NCBI RefSeq assembly: GCF_050589645.1
Contig: NZ_JBNGOQ010000001.1
Location: forward strand, 930,001 to 994,000
From: JBNGOQ01 sp050589645
Lineage (GTDB): Bacteria; Bacteroidota; Bacteroidia; Flavobacteriales; Flavobacteriaceae
Direction: 5' to 3'
DNA: 64,000 bases
Shown: piece after piece, positions 8,549-17,446 of the stretch
Layout: the number at the start of each line of letters is the position of its first letter
Numbering within the stretch: the stretch's first letter is position 1
Notes under the pieces: generated by a model
What the model saw: only the letters and a program-made list of their open reading frames with translations
What the model was told of the DNA's origin: nothing
Database searches by the model: none
Position numbers and translations under genes: made by a program

Positions 8549-9889
8549 ATGAAATTTAAGATAGCAATACTACTGGCTCTTTTTTCCGTTGGAATAGCTT
8601 CGGCACAGTTGAAAAAATGGACGCTGGTCGAATGTGTTACCTATGCCGTGGAGAACAATTTGAGTGTAGCGCAATTTGAGTTGGATCTGGATAATGCCAA
8701 GATCGATAGGTCCGATGCCCTGGGCGCATTTCTTCCGGATCTAAATGCATCCACGAGTGCATCCGGGAACACAGGGCTGTCCTTTGATCCCACAAACAAC
8801 GAACCGGTGACCACTACCATCTTTACGGCGTCGGGCAGCATTACCTCCTCGGCAACCCTTTTTGATGGGCTACGGAATTACAAGCGTTTGCACAGGGCAG
8901 AGCTCAACGCCATTGCCAATCAATACCGACTCGAAGATTTAAAGGACGATATACGGCTTATGGTGGCCAACGCCTATTTGCAGGTGGTCTCCAACAAGGA
9001 ATCCCTAAAGGTGTTCAGGGCCCAATACGCCGTAACCGAACAAGACCTAAAGCGAACCAAGGAATTGGTAGAATCCGGTGTGGTGCCAAGAGGCGATCAA
9101 TTGGAGATCGAGGCCACCGCCGCTACCCAGGAACAGCAGATCGTAAATGCGGAAAGCCTAGTGCTTATCTCACGAATCAATCTGGCGCAGCTCTTGCAAA
9201 TTACAGACTACGAGAATTTTGACATTGCCCAGGAGGAGTTTGATATTCCGCCCTCGGACATTTTGAACAATTCTGCCAAGACCATTTTTGCCAAGGCCCT
9301 GACCTTCAGGAACGATATTAAATTTTCCCAGTCCGGCGTGGACCTGGCCTCCAAGGATGTAGAAATTGCCAAAGGGGCCCGATACCCTACCTTAAGTGCA
9401 TTTTTTAACTACAATACGCGTTATTCGGATCAAAACTTGGATCCCGTGACCGGGGAACTGATTGGTTTTAAGGAACAGTTGTATATCAATGATGGGATTT
9501 CCTATGGCGCACAGTTGAACATTCCGATCTTCAACGGTTTTAGCACGAGAAACAATATAGAACGGTCCAAAATAAGCCTGCTCAAGGCCAAGCTGCAATT
9601 GGAACAGGATAAACTAGACCTGGAGACGAATATCAATCAGGCCTATGTGGATGTGACCAATTTTTATAAGTCCTATGAGGCGGCAGAAAAGACCTTGGAA
9701 GCTCGGCGTTTGGCCTATGAGTATTCCAAGGAACGGTTTAATGTGGGCCTAATGAACGCGTTCGACTTTAGTCAGGCGCAATCCCGAGTAGACAATGCCG
9801 AGGCCGAGGTCATCCGGACCAAATACGACTACATTTTTAGGTTAAAGATATTGGAGTTCTATTTTGGTATCCCAATTCGATTGAACTAA
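8549..9889 (+). CDS. TolC family outer-membrane efflux protein
   Basis: 446 residues from ATG 8549, chosen because it gives a clean signal peptide (MKFKIAILLALFSVGIASA, cleaved before Q). The mature protein is two OEP repeats rich in long heptad-like helices with the usual W-T-L-x-E-C and A-x-x-N-N-L opening. It closes the efflux operon: ATPase, two permeases, adaptor, outer-membrane channel. The last ~10 bases contain the likely -33 element of the tsaB promoter. Confidence 0.92.
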   Translation: MKFKIAILLALFSVGIASAQLKKWTLVECVTYAVENNLSVAQFELDLDNAKIDRSDALGAFLPDLNASTSASGNTGLSFDPTNNEPVTTTIFTASGSITSSATLFDGLRNYKRLHRAELNAIANQYRLEDLKDDIRLMVANAYLQVVSNKESLKVFRAQYAVTEQDLKRTKELVESGVVPRGDQLEIEATAATQEQQIVNAESLVLISRINLAQLLQITDYENFDIAQEEFDIPPSDILNNSAKTIFAKALTFRNDIKFSQSGVDLASKDVEIAKGARYPTLSAFFNYNTRYSDQNLDPVTGELIGFKEQLYINDGISYGAQLNIPIFNGFSTRNNIERSKISLLKAKLQLEQDKLDLETNINQAYVDVTNFYKSYEAAEKTLEARRLAYEYSKERFNVGLMNAFDFSQAQSRVDNAEAEVIRTKYDYIFRLKILEFYFGIPIRLN

Positions 9890-9909
9890 ACGGAAGTACC
9901 CTATATTTG
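9881..9909 (+). promoter_or_regulatory. Bacteroidota-type promoter of tsaB
   Basis: TTG at 9881-9883 and TATATTTG (TAnnTTTG) at 9902-9909, spaced 18 bases, match the Bacteroidota -33/-7 layout. Initiation about 7 bases downstream of the -7 element would fall near 9916, just before ATG 9918, so the transcript would be leaderless or nearly so. The -33 element lies inside the end of the TolC-like gene. Confidence 0.6.
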
Positions 9910-9917
9910 TGGCCGAT

Positions 9918-10592
9918 ATGGCCTATATACTAAATTTGGAGACCGCCACCACCAATTGTTCGGTGAGCCTTGGAAAGGATGGGCAACAAATAGCCCTAAG
10001 GGAACAAAATAGTCCCAACTACTCCCACTCCGAACAACTGCACATTTTTATACGGGAAGCCTTGGAAGAGGCTTCCCTGTCTTTAGGCGACCTGGATGCC
10101 ATTGCGGTTAGCAAGGGCCCGGGTTCCTATACCGGTTTGCGTATTGGCGTTTCCGCCGCCAAAGGGTTATGTTTCTCTTTAGACCTTCCCCTAATTGCCG
10201 TTCCTACCCTGGAAAGTATGGCGCATCAACCGCTATCCAAGGAAGTAGATATCATTATCCCCGCCCTGGATGCCAGGCGTATGGAAGTATATGCCGCTGT
10301 TTTTAACAAGGAATTCCAGGAGCTCAGGGAGACCCGGGCCGAGATTGTGGATGAGAACTCATTTGGGGACTATAAGGAAATGGGACAGGTGTGCATTGTG
10401 GGTTCCGGAGCGGCAAAATGCCAGGAACTGTTACAACACCCCAATTTTTGTTTCGATACCGCTGTGGTGCCCTCTGCCCGCGAAATGTGTGCGCTGTCGT
10501 TCCTGAAGTACGATCGGAAGGATTTTGAGGATGTGGCCTATTTTGAACCTTATTACCTAAAAGATTTTATCCTGCAAGGGAAAAAAACCTAG
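9918..10592 (+). CDS. tsaB: tRNA threonylcarbamoyladenosine biosynthesis protein TsaB
   Basis: 224 residues from ATG 9918; the GTG at 9909 overlaps the promoter -7 element, so the ATG is preferred. An ASKHA-fold protein with NLETATTNCSVSL at the N-terminus, a YSHSEQL segment and the GPGSYTGLRIG motif typical of TsaB. TsaB dimerises with TsaD, and with TsaE forms the complex that makes t6A at position 37 of ANN-decoding tRNAs. The 3' end overlaps the convergent mscS-like gene by 4 bases. Confidence 0.93.
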   Translation: MAYILNLETATTNCSVSLGKDGQQIALREQNSPNYSHSEQLHIFIREALEEASLSLGDLDAIAVSKGPGSYTGLRIGVSAAKGLCFSLDLPLIAVPTLESMAHQPLSKEVDIIIPALDARRMEVYAAVFNKEFQELRETRAEIVDENSFGDYKEMGQVCIVGSGAAKCQELLQHPNFCFDTAVVPSAREMCALSFLKYDRKDFEDVAYFEPYYLKDFILQGKKT

Positions 10593-11410
10593 TCCACACT
10601 GTGAACCACCCGCTGTGGGAAGGGTATCTCTATACCGGCATCATCAAATCGCTGTTTAAGCTCCTCCAATACGTAAAAATGGGCAGCCCAGAAATCCTCG
10701 TTCTTTGCCCAGAAGCGCAAGCTCAACGTTACCGCACTATCGGCCAGTTCCCCTACGTAGACTTCGGGTACAGGTTCTTGGAGGATGCCCTCATGGTCCG
10801 CACAAATCTGCAATAAGAGATCCTTTGCCTTTTTAATGTTGGAGCCATAACCAATGCCCACATCAATTTTGTCGCGCCGGGTGTCTTCCACATTGTAATT
10901 GATGATATTGCTATTGGACAGCTGGCCGTTGGGAATAATGGCAACTTGATTGCCAAAGGTATTCAGTTTGGTGGTGAAGATGGTGATTTCCTTTACCGTA
11001 CCATCTACCCCTTGGGCCGAAATAAAGTCCCCTACCTTAAAAGGCTTAAAGAGCAAAATAAGCACCCCGCCCGCAAAATTGGCCAAGGACCCCTGAAGGG
11101 CAAGGCCTACGGCCAGACCGGCCGCACCTACGATGGCCACCAAGGAAGAGGATTTTACCCCCAATTGGGTGACCACAAGCACAAAGAGTATGACCTTTAG
11201 GGTAATCCCGATAAAACTTTGGAGAAAACTTTCGAGGGTCTCATCGTAATCCTTTCGCTCAAAGAATTTACGGACCAAGCGGTTAATGAACTTCACCACC
11301 CAGAGGCCAACAACCAAAATAAGGATGGCGGTTACCAAATTGGGTAAAAGTTTCCACACCCAGTCAATGGCATTTTCTATATGTTGCTGGTAATCGGTGA
11401 GCTGTTCCAT
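10589..11410 (-). CDS. mscS: Small-conductance mechanosensitive channel (MscS family)
   Basis: 273 residues from ATG 11410, chosen over the 13-residue-longer frame because it starts just before a typical MscS N-terminal helix. Three membrane helices precede the beta domain. The pore helix is the glycine/alanine-rich GAAGLAVGLALQGSLANFAGG stretch; the phrase FKPFKVGDFI marks entry to the beta domain. Length is close to the minimal MscS (about 286). It releases solutes on hypo-osmotic shock. Convergent with tsaB. Confidence 0.93.
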   Translation of the reverse strand: MEQLTDYQQHIENAIDWVWKLLPNLVTAILILVVGLWVVKFINRLVRKFFERKDYDETLESFLQSFIGITLKVILFVLVVTQLGVKSSSLVAIVGAAGLAVGLALQGSLANFAGGVLILLFKPFKVGDFISAQGVDGTVKEITIFTTKLNTFGNQVAIIPNGQLSNSNIINYNVEDTRRDKIDVGIGYGSNIKKAKDLLLQICADHEGILQEPVPEVYVGELADSAVTLSLRFWAKNEDFWAAHFYVLEELKQRFDDAGIEIPFPQRVVHSVD

Positions 11411-11482
11411 AGGTTCATATTTAAAGTGCAAAGCAATAAAAATTCCCAACTGAAATCAACAAAAAGGGAAACAAAAATCAAC

Positions 11483-13603
11483 TTAATCCGTCTTTGTTGG
11501 CCTCAATTGGGCCAAAGCGGCTTCAGTCTGGGCCACGGGCAGCTTACAAGCACCGTTTACACAGGCGTAGATCAAGGTTTCGCCCTCCAGGTACTTATGT
11601 TGTAGCACGGCCAATTCACTGTCCTTTTCGGTTCCGGTAAACACGACGTTCGGCAGGTAATGGGAATACAGTTCCCTGGCCATTTCCTTGTAGGCTTTCC
11701 CTACCAGGGCCACCTCGTAAAACGGTTCCTGGGTATACAGGACCAGATGCATCCAATTGGCATGGCTCCGTCCGCTTTTATGAAAGTTCTCCTGCACGTT
11801 TTTTAGCATTACCCGCGCCAGGCCTTCATAATCCGATTCCGGAAAAAGTTTGGAAAGCTTGTAGAGGTTGTTGGCCATTATGGAGTTGGAGGCCGGAATA
11901 ACATTGTCCGCAGTCTCGATCGTTCTACGAATGACAAAGGCATCCTTTTTTGAGGTAAAGAAGAACATGCCGCTATCCGCATCCAAAAAGTGGGTTATAC
12001 AATGGTCCAGTAGTTCCTTGGAGCGGTAAAGCCACTGCTCATCAAAGGTAAGCTCGTATAGGGCCAAAAAGGCATCTATTACGGTGGCGTAATCCTCCAG
12101 ATAGCCCGGAATGGTATTTTTACCGTTTTTATGGTTGTGAAATAAGGGGTGGTCCGCATTTCCCCATTGTTTTTGTATAAAATGGGCATTCTTCAGTGCA
12201 AGCTGCAAATAGTCATCCTTGCCCAAATACCTGTAGGCATCTACCAAACCCTTAAGCATTAACCCATTCCATGAAGTAAGGATTTTGTCGTCCAATCGGG
12301 GTTTACTCCGTTTGTTCCGCTCTTTTTTAAGCAGGTCCAGGCAATCTTTTAAGGTGGTTTCCAGGGTTGCCGTATCGATGCCATGTTTTTTTGCTATCCC
12401 ATTTTTTGCGGAATCCCTGATCAAAACGTAGTGGTCATGCTCCCAATGGCCGTAGCTATTAATGTTGTAGTAATCTTTGAACAAGGGGAAACGATCTCCC
12501 AACAAGTTTTGCAAAACCTCCTTATCCCAGACGTAGAAAGCCCCTTCTTCCAGTTCTCCGGCCTCGTTTAAGCTGTCGGCATCGAGCGAGGAATAAAAAC
12601 CGTGTCCGCTATCCGTCAGTTCCTCAATGACAAAAGCAATGGTCTGTTCCACTACCTCTTTGTACAATTCATTCTTGGTTAAGGCATACGCTTTGGCGTA
12701 GAGACTCACCAACTGCCCGTTGTCATATAACATCTTTTCAAAATGGGGCACGTGCCATTTGGTATCTACCGAGTAGCGCGAAAAACCCCCGCCCACATGA
12801 TCAAAAATACCACCATAGGCCATGCGTGTTAGGCTTACCTCTACAAAATTTAGAACCTCTGTATCTTTTTGGGAAACGGCATAATGTAAAAGGAAGTCCA
12901 GGTTTCCAGGCATCATGAACTTGGGCGCCCGCTTATATCCGCCTAGAAAGGTATCAAAGTAACGCGACCAATTTTTAACGGCATCCCCAAGTTGATCCAG
13001 TGTAAATTCATCGGTATCGGTTTTGTTTTCGATCAGGTTGATGGCCCGGATTCCTTCGGTCAGCTTCTCGGCATGGCCTATGACCTTTTCCGGGTTTTTA
13101 CGGTAGAGTTCCGAAAGCTCTTTTAATATGCGCATCCATTGCTCTTTTTTGACATAGGTAGCTCCCCAAAAGGGCCTACCATCGGGCAGGGCCACAATAT
13201 TCAAGGGCCAACCCCCGCTACCGGTCATCATTTGCAGGGCATCCATGTAAATATGGTCCACATCGGGGCGTTCTTCCCGGTCGATTTTGATATTGATAAA
13301 ATTATCGTTCATGACCTCGGCCACGGCCTCGTCCTCAAAACATTCTTTTTCCATCACATGGCACCAATGGCAGGCGGCGTAACCGATACTGATGAGCAAA
13401 AGTTTATCTTCTTTTTTGGCCTGCTCCAAAAGTTCATAGCTCCAAGCCTCCCATTGTACGGGGTTATGGGCATGCTGCAGCAGATAGGGACTGGTCTCTT
13501 TGATCAGGGCATTGGTATGTTTGTGGGTCATAGTGTCCAATTTTTGGGCAGGGCAAGCCCATGCACTTAGTACAAGCAGAATACAGCATAAATTCCTTAA
13601 CAT
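11483..13603 (-). CDS. DUF255 / thioredoxin-fold protein (YyaL, SSP411 family), putative lipoprotein
   Basis: 706 residues from ATG 13603. The N-terminal thioredoxin-like domain carries CHWCH (C78 and C81) followed by the highly conserved F-E-D-E...N-F-I-N-I-K-x-D-R-E-E-R-P-D block. The rest is an (alpha/alpha)6 barrel, as in N-acylglucosamine epimerase-like folds. A hydrophobic N-terminus ending in a possible lipobox (LSAWAC, C17) suggests export; a start at residue 25 would give a cytoplasmic form. The family is widespread, but its biochemical role is not settled. Confidence 0.9.
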   Translation of the reverse strand: MLRNLCCILLVLSAWACPAQKLDTMTHKHTNALIKETSPYLLQHAHNPVQWEAWSYELLEQAKKEDKLLLISIGYAACHWCHVMEKECFEDEAVAEVMNDNFINIKIDREERPDVDHIYMDALQMMTGSGGWPLNIVALPDGRPFWGATYVKKEQWMRILKELSELYRKNPEKVIGHAEKLTEGIRAINLIENKTDTDEFTLDQLGDAVKNWSRYFDTFLGGYKRAPKFMMPGNLDFLLHYAVSQKDTEVLNFVEVSLTRMAYGGIFDHVGGGFSRYSVDTKWHVPHFEKMLYDNGQLVSLYAKAYALTKNELYKEVVEQTIAFVIEELTDSGHGFYSSLDADSLNEAGELEEGAFYVWDKEVLQNLLGDRFPLFKDYYNINSYGHWEHDHYVLIRDSAKNGIAKKHGIDTATLETTLKDCLDLLKKERNKRSKPRLDDKILTSWNGLMLKGLVDAYRYLGKDDYLQLALKNAHFIQKQWGNADHPLFHNHKNGKNTIPGYLEDYATVIDAFLALYELTFDEQWLYRSKELLDHCITHFLDADSGMFFFTSKKDAFVIRRTIETADNVIPASNSIMANNLYKLSKLFPESDYEGLARVMLKNVQENFHKSGRSHANWMHLVLYTQEPFYEVALVGKAYKEMARELYSHYLPNVVFTGTEKDSELAVLQHKYLEGETLIYACVNGACKLPVAQTEAALAQLRPTKTD

Positions 13604-13643
13604 ACCCAAAGGTAGAGGTAAAAAGGGAAAAAATTTGTACAAA

Positions 13644-13669
13644 AAAAGCGCCGACAATAGGGCGCTTTT
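13644..13669 (-). terminator. Intrinsic terminator downstream of dodecin
   Basis: A 9-bp perfect inverted repeat (AAAAGCGCC / GGCGCTTTT, arms 13644-13652 and 13661-13669, 8-nt loop). On the minus strand the stem is followed by a run of T, as in Rho-independent terminators. It separates the dodecin gene from the DUF255 gene, which lie in the same direction. Confidence 0.75.
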
Positions 13670-13690
13670 AAGCGTTAGGGACCGTTTCTG

Positions 13691-13891
13691 TTATTTTACC
13701 TCGAAGGTAATTTTAACGTTTACCCGGAATTCGGTCACTTCGCCATCATTTACGATGGCACTCTGATCTTGGATATATACAGAGCGTATATTTTGTACGG
13801 ATTTGGATGCCTGGGAAACCGCTTTCTTAGTGGCGTCCTCCCAACTCTCATTAGAGTTGGCCAGTACCTCTATTACCTTTAAAATTGCCAT
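13691..13891 (-). CDS. Dodecin family flavin-binding protein
   Basis: 66 residues from ATG 13891, the usual dodecin size (about 65-70); longer in-frame starts add a non-homologous tail. The pattern K-V-I-E-V-L-A-N-S...S-W-E-D-A-T-K-K-A-V-x-x-A and the closing V-x-F-E-V-K strand match the family. Dodecins form hollow 12-mers that store or buffer flavins in the cytoplasm. It is flanked by its own terminator downstream. Confidence 0.92.
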   Translation of the reverse strand: MAILKVIEVLANSNESWEDATKKAVSQASKSVQNIRSVYIQDQSAIVNDGEVTEFRVNVKITFEVK

Positions 13892-13963
13892 AATTAGTGT
13901 TTTTAAGATTTCTCTTAAAGTTAGCAAATAAAACACAGAATGGCACATAAATAAAGGGCAAAA

Positions 13964-14869
13964 TCAGCCATTTAGAGCCACTACCTCCCGTACCTTATCG
14001 CCCATCATATTTTTCAGCATGGTTTCAATGCCATTTTTTAAGGTAAATGTCGATGAAGGACAGCCGCTGCAGGCTCCCTGCAAAATAACGTTCACTGTTT
14101 TGCTTTCCTTTTCATAGGATTTGAAGAGGATATTACCTCCGTCGCTGGCCACGGCAGGTTTTACATACTCCTCCAGGATATCTACAATCTGCTTCGAGGT
14201 ATCGTCAAGATTTTCATGCTGCCCCTGTACCTTTGGCGTTTCCGTGGTTTTTGTTGCCGTTGTGATGTCTGCTGAGACCACTTCCTTGCCCTCCGCGAGA
14301 AAGGCGCGTATAAATTCCCGAAGCTCAAGGGTAATTTCGTTCCAATCGGCCATATCGTACTTGGTGATGGAAATATAGTTCTCGTCAAAGAACACCTCCT
14401 TTACAAAAGGAAAATGGAACAGTTGTTTGGCGAGCTCGGAGGACGCTGTCTCATCAATGTTCTTGAACTCAAAAATGCGCGCTACAATTTTTTTATTGGC
14501 AACGAATTTCATGACCGCAGGATTGGGGGTAAGTTCTGCGTAGATGGTAATCGGGACGGTTTTTAGGTTCTCCTCCTCCAGTACTACCGGTTCCCCGGCA
14601 TTAAGGTATTCTACCAATTGCTGGGCCACCTCGTCCTTTACGTCTTCCCATGCCACAATATCATAACGTTCCAACGCGATAAAGTTGCCCGAAATATACA
14701 CGGTTTTGACGAATGGTAGGTAAAACAACTGCTGTGCCAAAGGAGAATTTTTGGCCTCGTCTATATTCTTGAACTCATAATTGTTGTTCTTCGTAATAAA
14801 ATGGTTGGTATCAAATTTTAGGATTGCCGGGTTGTTGGTTTCCACAACGGTGATCATATACTCTTTCAT
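13964..14869 (-). CDS. NifU-like (Nfu) iron-sulfur cluster scaffold with two N-terminal Nfu_N domains
   Basis: 301 residues. Two tandem Nfu_N-type domains (about 5-95 and 110-195), recognisable by the repeated T-x-N-P-A-x-x-K-F start and the F-K-N-I-D-E...A-x-Q-L-F-x-x-P-F-V-K pattern, are followed by a linker and a C-terminal NifU domain with the cluster-binding CSGC (near residues 267-270). Nfu proteins carry [4Fe-4S] clusters to target enzymes. The tandem N-domain arrangement is, to my knowledge, common in Bacteroidota. Promoter on the minus strand at 14886-14893. Confidence 0.92.
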   Translation of the reverse strand: MKEYMITVVETNNPAILKFDTNHFITKNNNYEFKNIDEAKNSPLAQQLFYLPFVKTVYISGNFIALERYDIVAWEDVKDEVAQQLVEYLNAGEPVVLEEENLKTVPITIYAELTPNPAVMKFVANKKIVARIFEFKNIDETASSELAKQLFHFPFVKEVFFDENYISITKYDMADWNEITLELREFIRAFLAEGKEVVSADITTATKTTETPKVQGQHENLDDTSKQIVDILEEYVKPAVASDGGNILFKSYEKESKTVNVILQGACSGCPSSTFTLKNGIETMLKNMMGDKVREVVALNG

Positions 14870-14885
14870 GCCTTGAAAATTTTTA

Positions 14886-14893
14886 CAAAAATA
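14886..14893 (-). promoter_or_regulatory. Putative -7 element for the Nfu gene
   Basis: Read on the minus strand this is TATTTTTG, matching TAnnTTTG, and ends 16 bases before the start codon at 14869; no clear -33 TTG is seen. The short leader implied is common in this group. Confidence 0.45.
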
Positions 14894-14950
14894 CGAACTA
14901 AATCTAAGCTGACCTATACATAATAATGTAGCGTTTCATCCGTTATACCT

Positions 14951-14958
14951 TATATTTG
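14951..14958 (+). promoter_or_regulatory. Putative -7 element for the PorP/SprF gene
   Basis: TATATTTG matches the TAnnTTTG -7 consensus and lies 33 bases before ATG 14992. It falls inside the longer open frame that begins at 14956, arguing that the gene starts at 14992. The -33 region is weak. Confidence 0.55.
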
Positions 14959-14991
14959 GACGATATAATAACCATTATCCCCACCTCCCAA

Positions 14992-15987
14992 ATGAAAAAT
15001 CGATTATTGATTTTACTTTCTTTATTCGTTTTTGGCTCACAATCCTATGCACAAGAAGGAATTCCCGTTTATTTTGATTACCTGGCAGACAACTACTACT
15101 TGGTTTATCCATCCATGGCAGGAATAGGCGAGGGGGGCAAGATTCGACTTACGGCTAGGAAACAATGGTTTAGCGTGGATGAGGCACCCAACCTGCAAAC
15201 CTTGAATGCACATTTTAGGGTAGGGGAGAAAAGTGGTGTTGGGGGTATTATCTTTAATGATGCCAATGGCTTTCATTCGCAAACGGGAATAAAATTTACC
15301 TATGCACACCATTTGAGGTTTTCCCGGGATTTGAGAAACCTGAATCAACTTTCCTTTGGTTTGAGTGCAGGCGCTATTTTGAGCAGTTTGGATGAAACGG
15401 AATTTCGATCGGTAATTCCCGATCCCATAATTACGGGCACCAAAAACACCGTTGGGTATTTTAACGTGGATTTTGGCATGTCGTACAATTTTTTGGAGTT
15501 TTATGCCCATGTTGCGGCCCTGAACATACTGGGTAGTGGTCGGGATCTCTATACGGCCATAGAATTTGACAACCTACGACGGTATTTGCTATCAGTGGGT
15601 TATGTGTTTGGCAAAGGGGAATGGCAGATAGAGCCGTCCGTACTTTTACAGTTGACCGAATTTACCCAGGAAAAGACCGTGGATATCAATGCCAAAGTAT
15701 ACAGGGAGGTTAGCTTTGGTACCGTATGGGGAGGCTTGTCCTACAGAAGAAGTTTCGATGGGGCGCAGTTCCAGGCCAATGGAAGTTTTGGTGAGCAAAG
15801 ACTACAGTTGTTTACCCCTATCGTTGGGGTAAATTACAAGAACTTTATGTTTTCCTATAATTATTCCTATCAGTCCGGGGAAATCCGCTTGGACAATGGT
15901 GGCTTCCACCAGATAACCTTGGGGTATAACTTTGGACAGGACACAGAGAAAAAATACGATTGTAAATGTCCGGCGGTCAACCTGTAA
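14992..15987 (+). CDS. PorP/SprF family outer-membrane protein (type IX secretion-associated)
   Basis: 331 residues from ATG 14992, with a signal peptide ending in SQSYAQ. After an 'YLADNYYLVYPSMAG' opening, equivalent to the N-P-A-x-x-G of the family, come many amphipathic strands ending in aromatic residues, as in a beta-barrel. PorP/SprF proteins anchor T9SS-exported proteins with type B C-terminal domains. Here no large exported partner is adjacent, unlike the second copy at 24.8 kb, so this is an orphan whose cargo lies elsewhere. Confidence 0.85.
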   Translation: MKNRLLILLSLFVFGSQSYAQEGIPVYFDYLADNYYLVYPSMAGIGEGGKIRLTARKQWFSVDEAPNLQTLNAHFRVGEKSGVGGIIFNDANGFHSQTGIKFTYAHHLRFSRDLRNLNQLSFGLSAGAILSSLDETEFRSVIPDPIITGTKNTVGYFNVDFGMSYNFLEFYAHVAALNILGSGRDLYTAIEFDNLRRYLLSVGYVFGKGEWQIEPSVLLQLTEFTQEKTVDINAKVYREVSFGTVWGGLSYRRSFDGAQFQANGSFGEQRLQLFTPIVGVNYKNFMFSYNYSYQSGEIRLDNGGFHQITLGYNFGQDTEKKYDCKCPAVNL

Positions 15988-15991
15988 ACAT

Positions 15992-16030
15992 GTAAATGGG
16001 CCTATCAGCAAGAGCGACAGACCCATTTAC
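15992..16030. terminator. Inverted repeat between convergent genes, possible bidirectional terminator
   Basis: Perfect 9-bp arms GTAAATGGG (15992-16000) and CCCATTTAC (16022-16030) lie between the convergent PorP/SprF and vWA genes. There is no strong T run on either side, so it may work with other factors or simply stabilise 3' ends. Confidence 0.45.
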
Positions 16031-16063
16031 CCAACACCAACCTACAACTACCTGTTTATTACC

Positions 16064-17236
16064 TTAATCCCATTTGTAATTCTTCTTGGCGGCCTGTTTT
16101 TGAATAGCTGTTAACATGGCGTTTTCCAACTCGCCCGTAGCTTCCTCACTTTGATGCTTGGCAATATAGGCCTCGCGCTTTTTGTTCAATTCTTGGATCT
16201 CCTTTTGGATTTTGCTCCGTTCGGTCTTTTTCCCTTCGATATAGGTTTCGATCTCCTTTTCGGACTTGCCCTTTAGTTCCTCTGGTAGATCATCCGTTTT
16301 AATGTCGGAAATGTCCAATTCCTCCTCCGCAACCGCGTCCACCAGGTCCCACTGGGAGTTTTTGTACAAGCGGGAACTTTTGCTGACCGCCCTTTTTACC
16401 GCTGTGGCCTCTTCCATATCCATGGCGTTGGCATCCTGTTCCATCTGCAATTTCTGTTTGGCCCTCCCCATGGTACCATAGGAGATATAGGTACGGTTCA
16501 ATCGGGAATTCAGTTTTATGATGACATCGTCATAAGGGGTGTCTATGTGCACCACCTTTCTGTTGTGGTCAATGGCCATATATTCGCCGCCGGTCAACTT
16601 GGCGCCATTTTTCCATTCCGTGTTGATGCCCTGCTCATAGTTACCACAGAAAATGGTGTTGACAATGATGTCCTTTTCCTTGGCATTGGTTACCGCATCC
16701 TTGTAGTTGAGTTTCCCTTGCGTAAAGGGCTCGTTGCCTGCAATAAAGATCATTTTTAGATCATCGGGATTTTTGCCCCACTCCAATTGCAGTAGCGATG
16801 TGTGAATGACCTGGCCGCAGAATTCCTCGCCCCCGTTCGTAGTAAGGGAGAACAGTTTTTCGGAAATCTCATCCAGATCCCCACTAAAACCTAGGACCTG
16901 CTGTATATAGCCTTCCCTGGACGATAGATCGTCGTTTCCATATTGGTAGAGTGCAATCTGTAGTTCTGGGCGTGATGCGTTACCGCATTTGGCATAGGAA
17001 AATTTGTTTACGATATCCCATAACTGCGCTTTTGCCTGATTGATCAGACCATCCATACTGTTACTGGTATCCAACAGGAGTGCGATCTTTACATAATGCT
17101 TGGCGGGTTTTTCCGGGACCGTGGCCTGGGCCACAATGGGTTCGGGGGCCGCTTTTGTTTTGAGCTCACAACCGAACAAGGTAGTAGTCGATAGGAGCAA
17201 AATGCCAATACTGGTGATATGTCTTACTGTTTTCAT
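16064..17236 (-). CDS. von Willebrand factor A domain lipoprotein
   Basis: 390 residues. Lipobox LFGC places the lipidated cysteine at C23. The vWA domain (about 48-245) has the MIDAS motif D-x-S-x-S at D56, S58 and S60. The C-terminal third is highly charged and helical (rich in K and E), likely coiled coil. vWA domains bind ligands through a metal ion. The gene is divergent from a LytS/LytTR-type two-component operon, and a 21-bp-period direct repeat lies between them, so it may be controlled by that system. Ligand unknown. Confidence 0.85.
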   Translation of the reverse strand: MKTVRHITSIGILLLSTTTLFGCELKTKAAPEPIVAQATVPEKPAKHYVKIALLLDTSNSMDGLINQAKAQLWDIVNKFSYAKCGNASRPELQIALYQYGNDDLSSREGYIQQVLGFSGDLDEISEKLFSLTTNGGEEFCGQVIHTSLLQLEWGKNPDDLKMIFIAGNEPFTQGKLNYKDAVTNAKEKDIIVNTIFCGNYEQGINTEWKNGAKLTGGEYMAIDHNRKVVHIDTPYDDVIIKLNSRLNRTYISYGTMGRAKQKLQMEQDANAMDMEEATAVKRAVSKSSRLYKNSQWDLVDAVAEEELDISDIKTDDLPEELKGKSEKEIETYIEGKKTERSKIQKEIQELNKKREAYIAKHQSEEATGELENAMLTAIQKQAAKKNYKWD

Positions 17237-17298
17237 CTTTTGGATTTATTTGAATTATGGGCTAAAAGTAGGTCTGAACTTTTTTTTAAAAAAAGGAC

Positions 17299-17329
17299 AA
17301 TGAGGGAAGGGGTACTTTAAATGAGGGAA
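17299..17329. promoter_or_regulatory. Direct repeat with LytTR-type spacing
   Basis: AATGAGGGAA occurs exactly at 17299-17308 and again at 17320-17329, a period of 21 bases (two helical turns). LytTR-family regulators typically bind two ~9-bp direct repeats with ~12 bp between them, the same period. The site sits between the vWA gene and the histidine kinase / LytTR regulator operon. Binding is inferred. Confidence 0.55.
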
Positions 17330-17446
17330 ACGGATCTTTGATTTCGTAAATGCCAAAAACAAGGGCTTTTTGGACCTTATTCTTAGGATTCCCTATTTTT
17401 TAAAACCGTTGAAAACCCCTAAGTTTATGCCGTTCAAAGGTAACGT

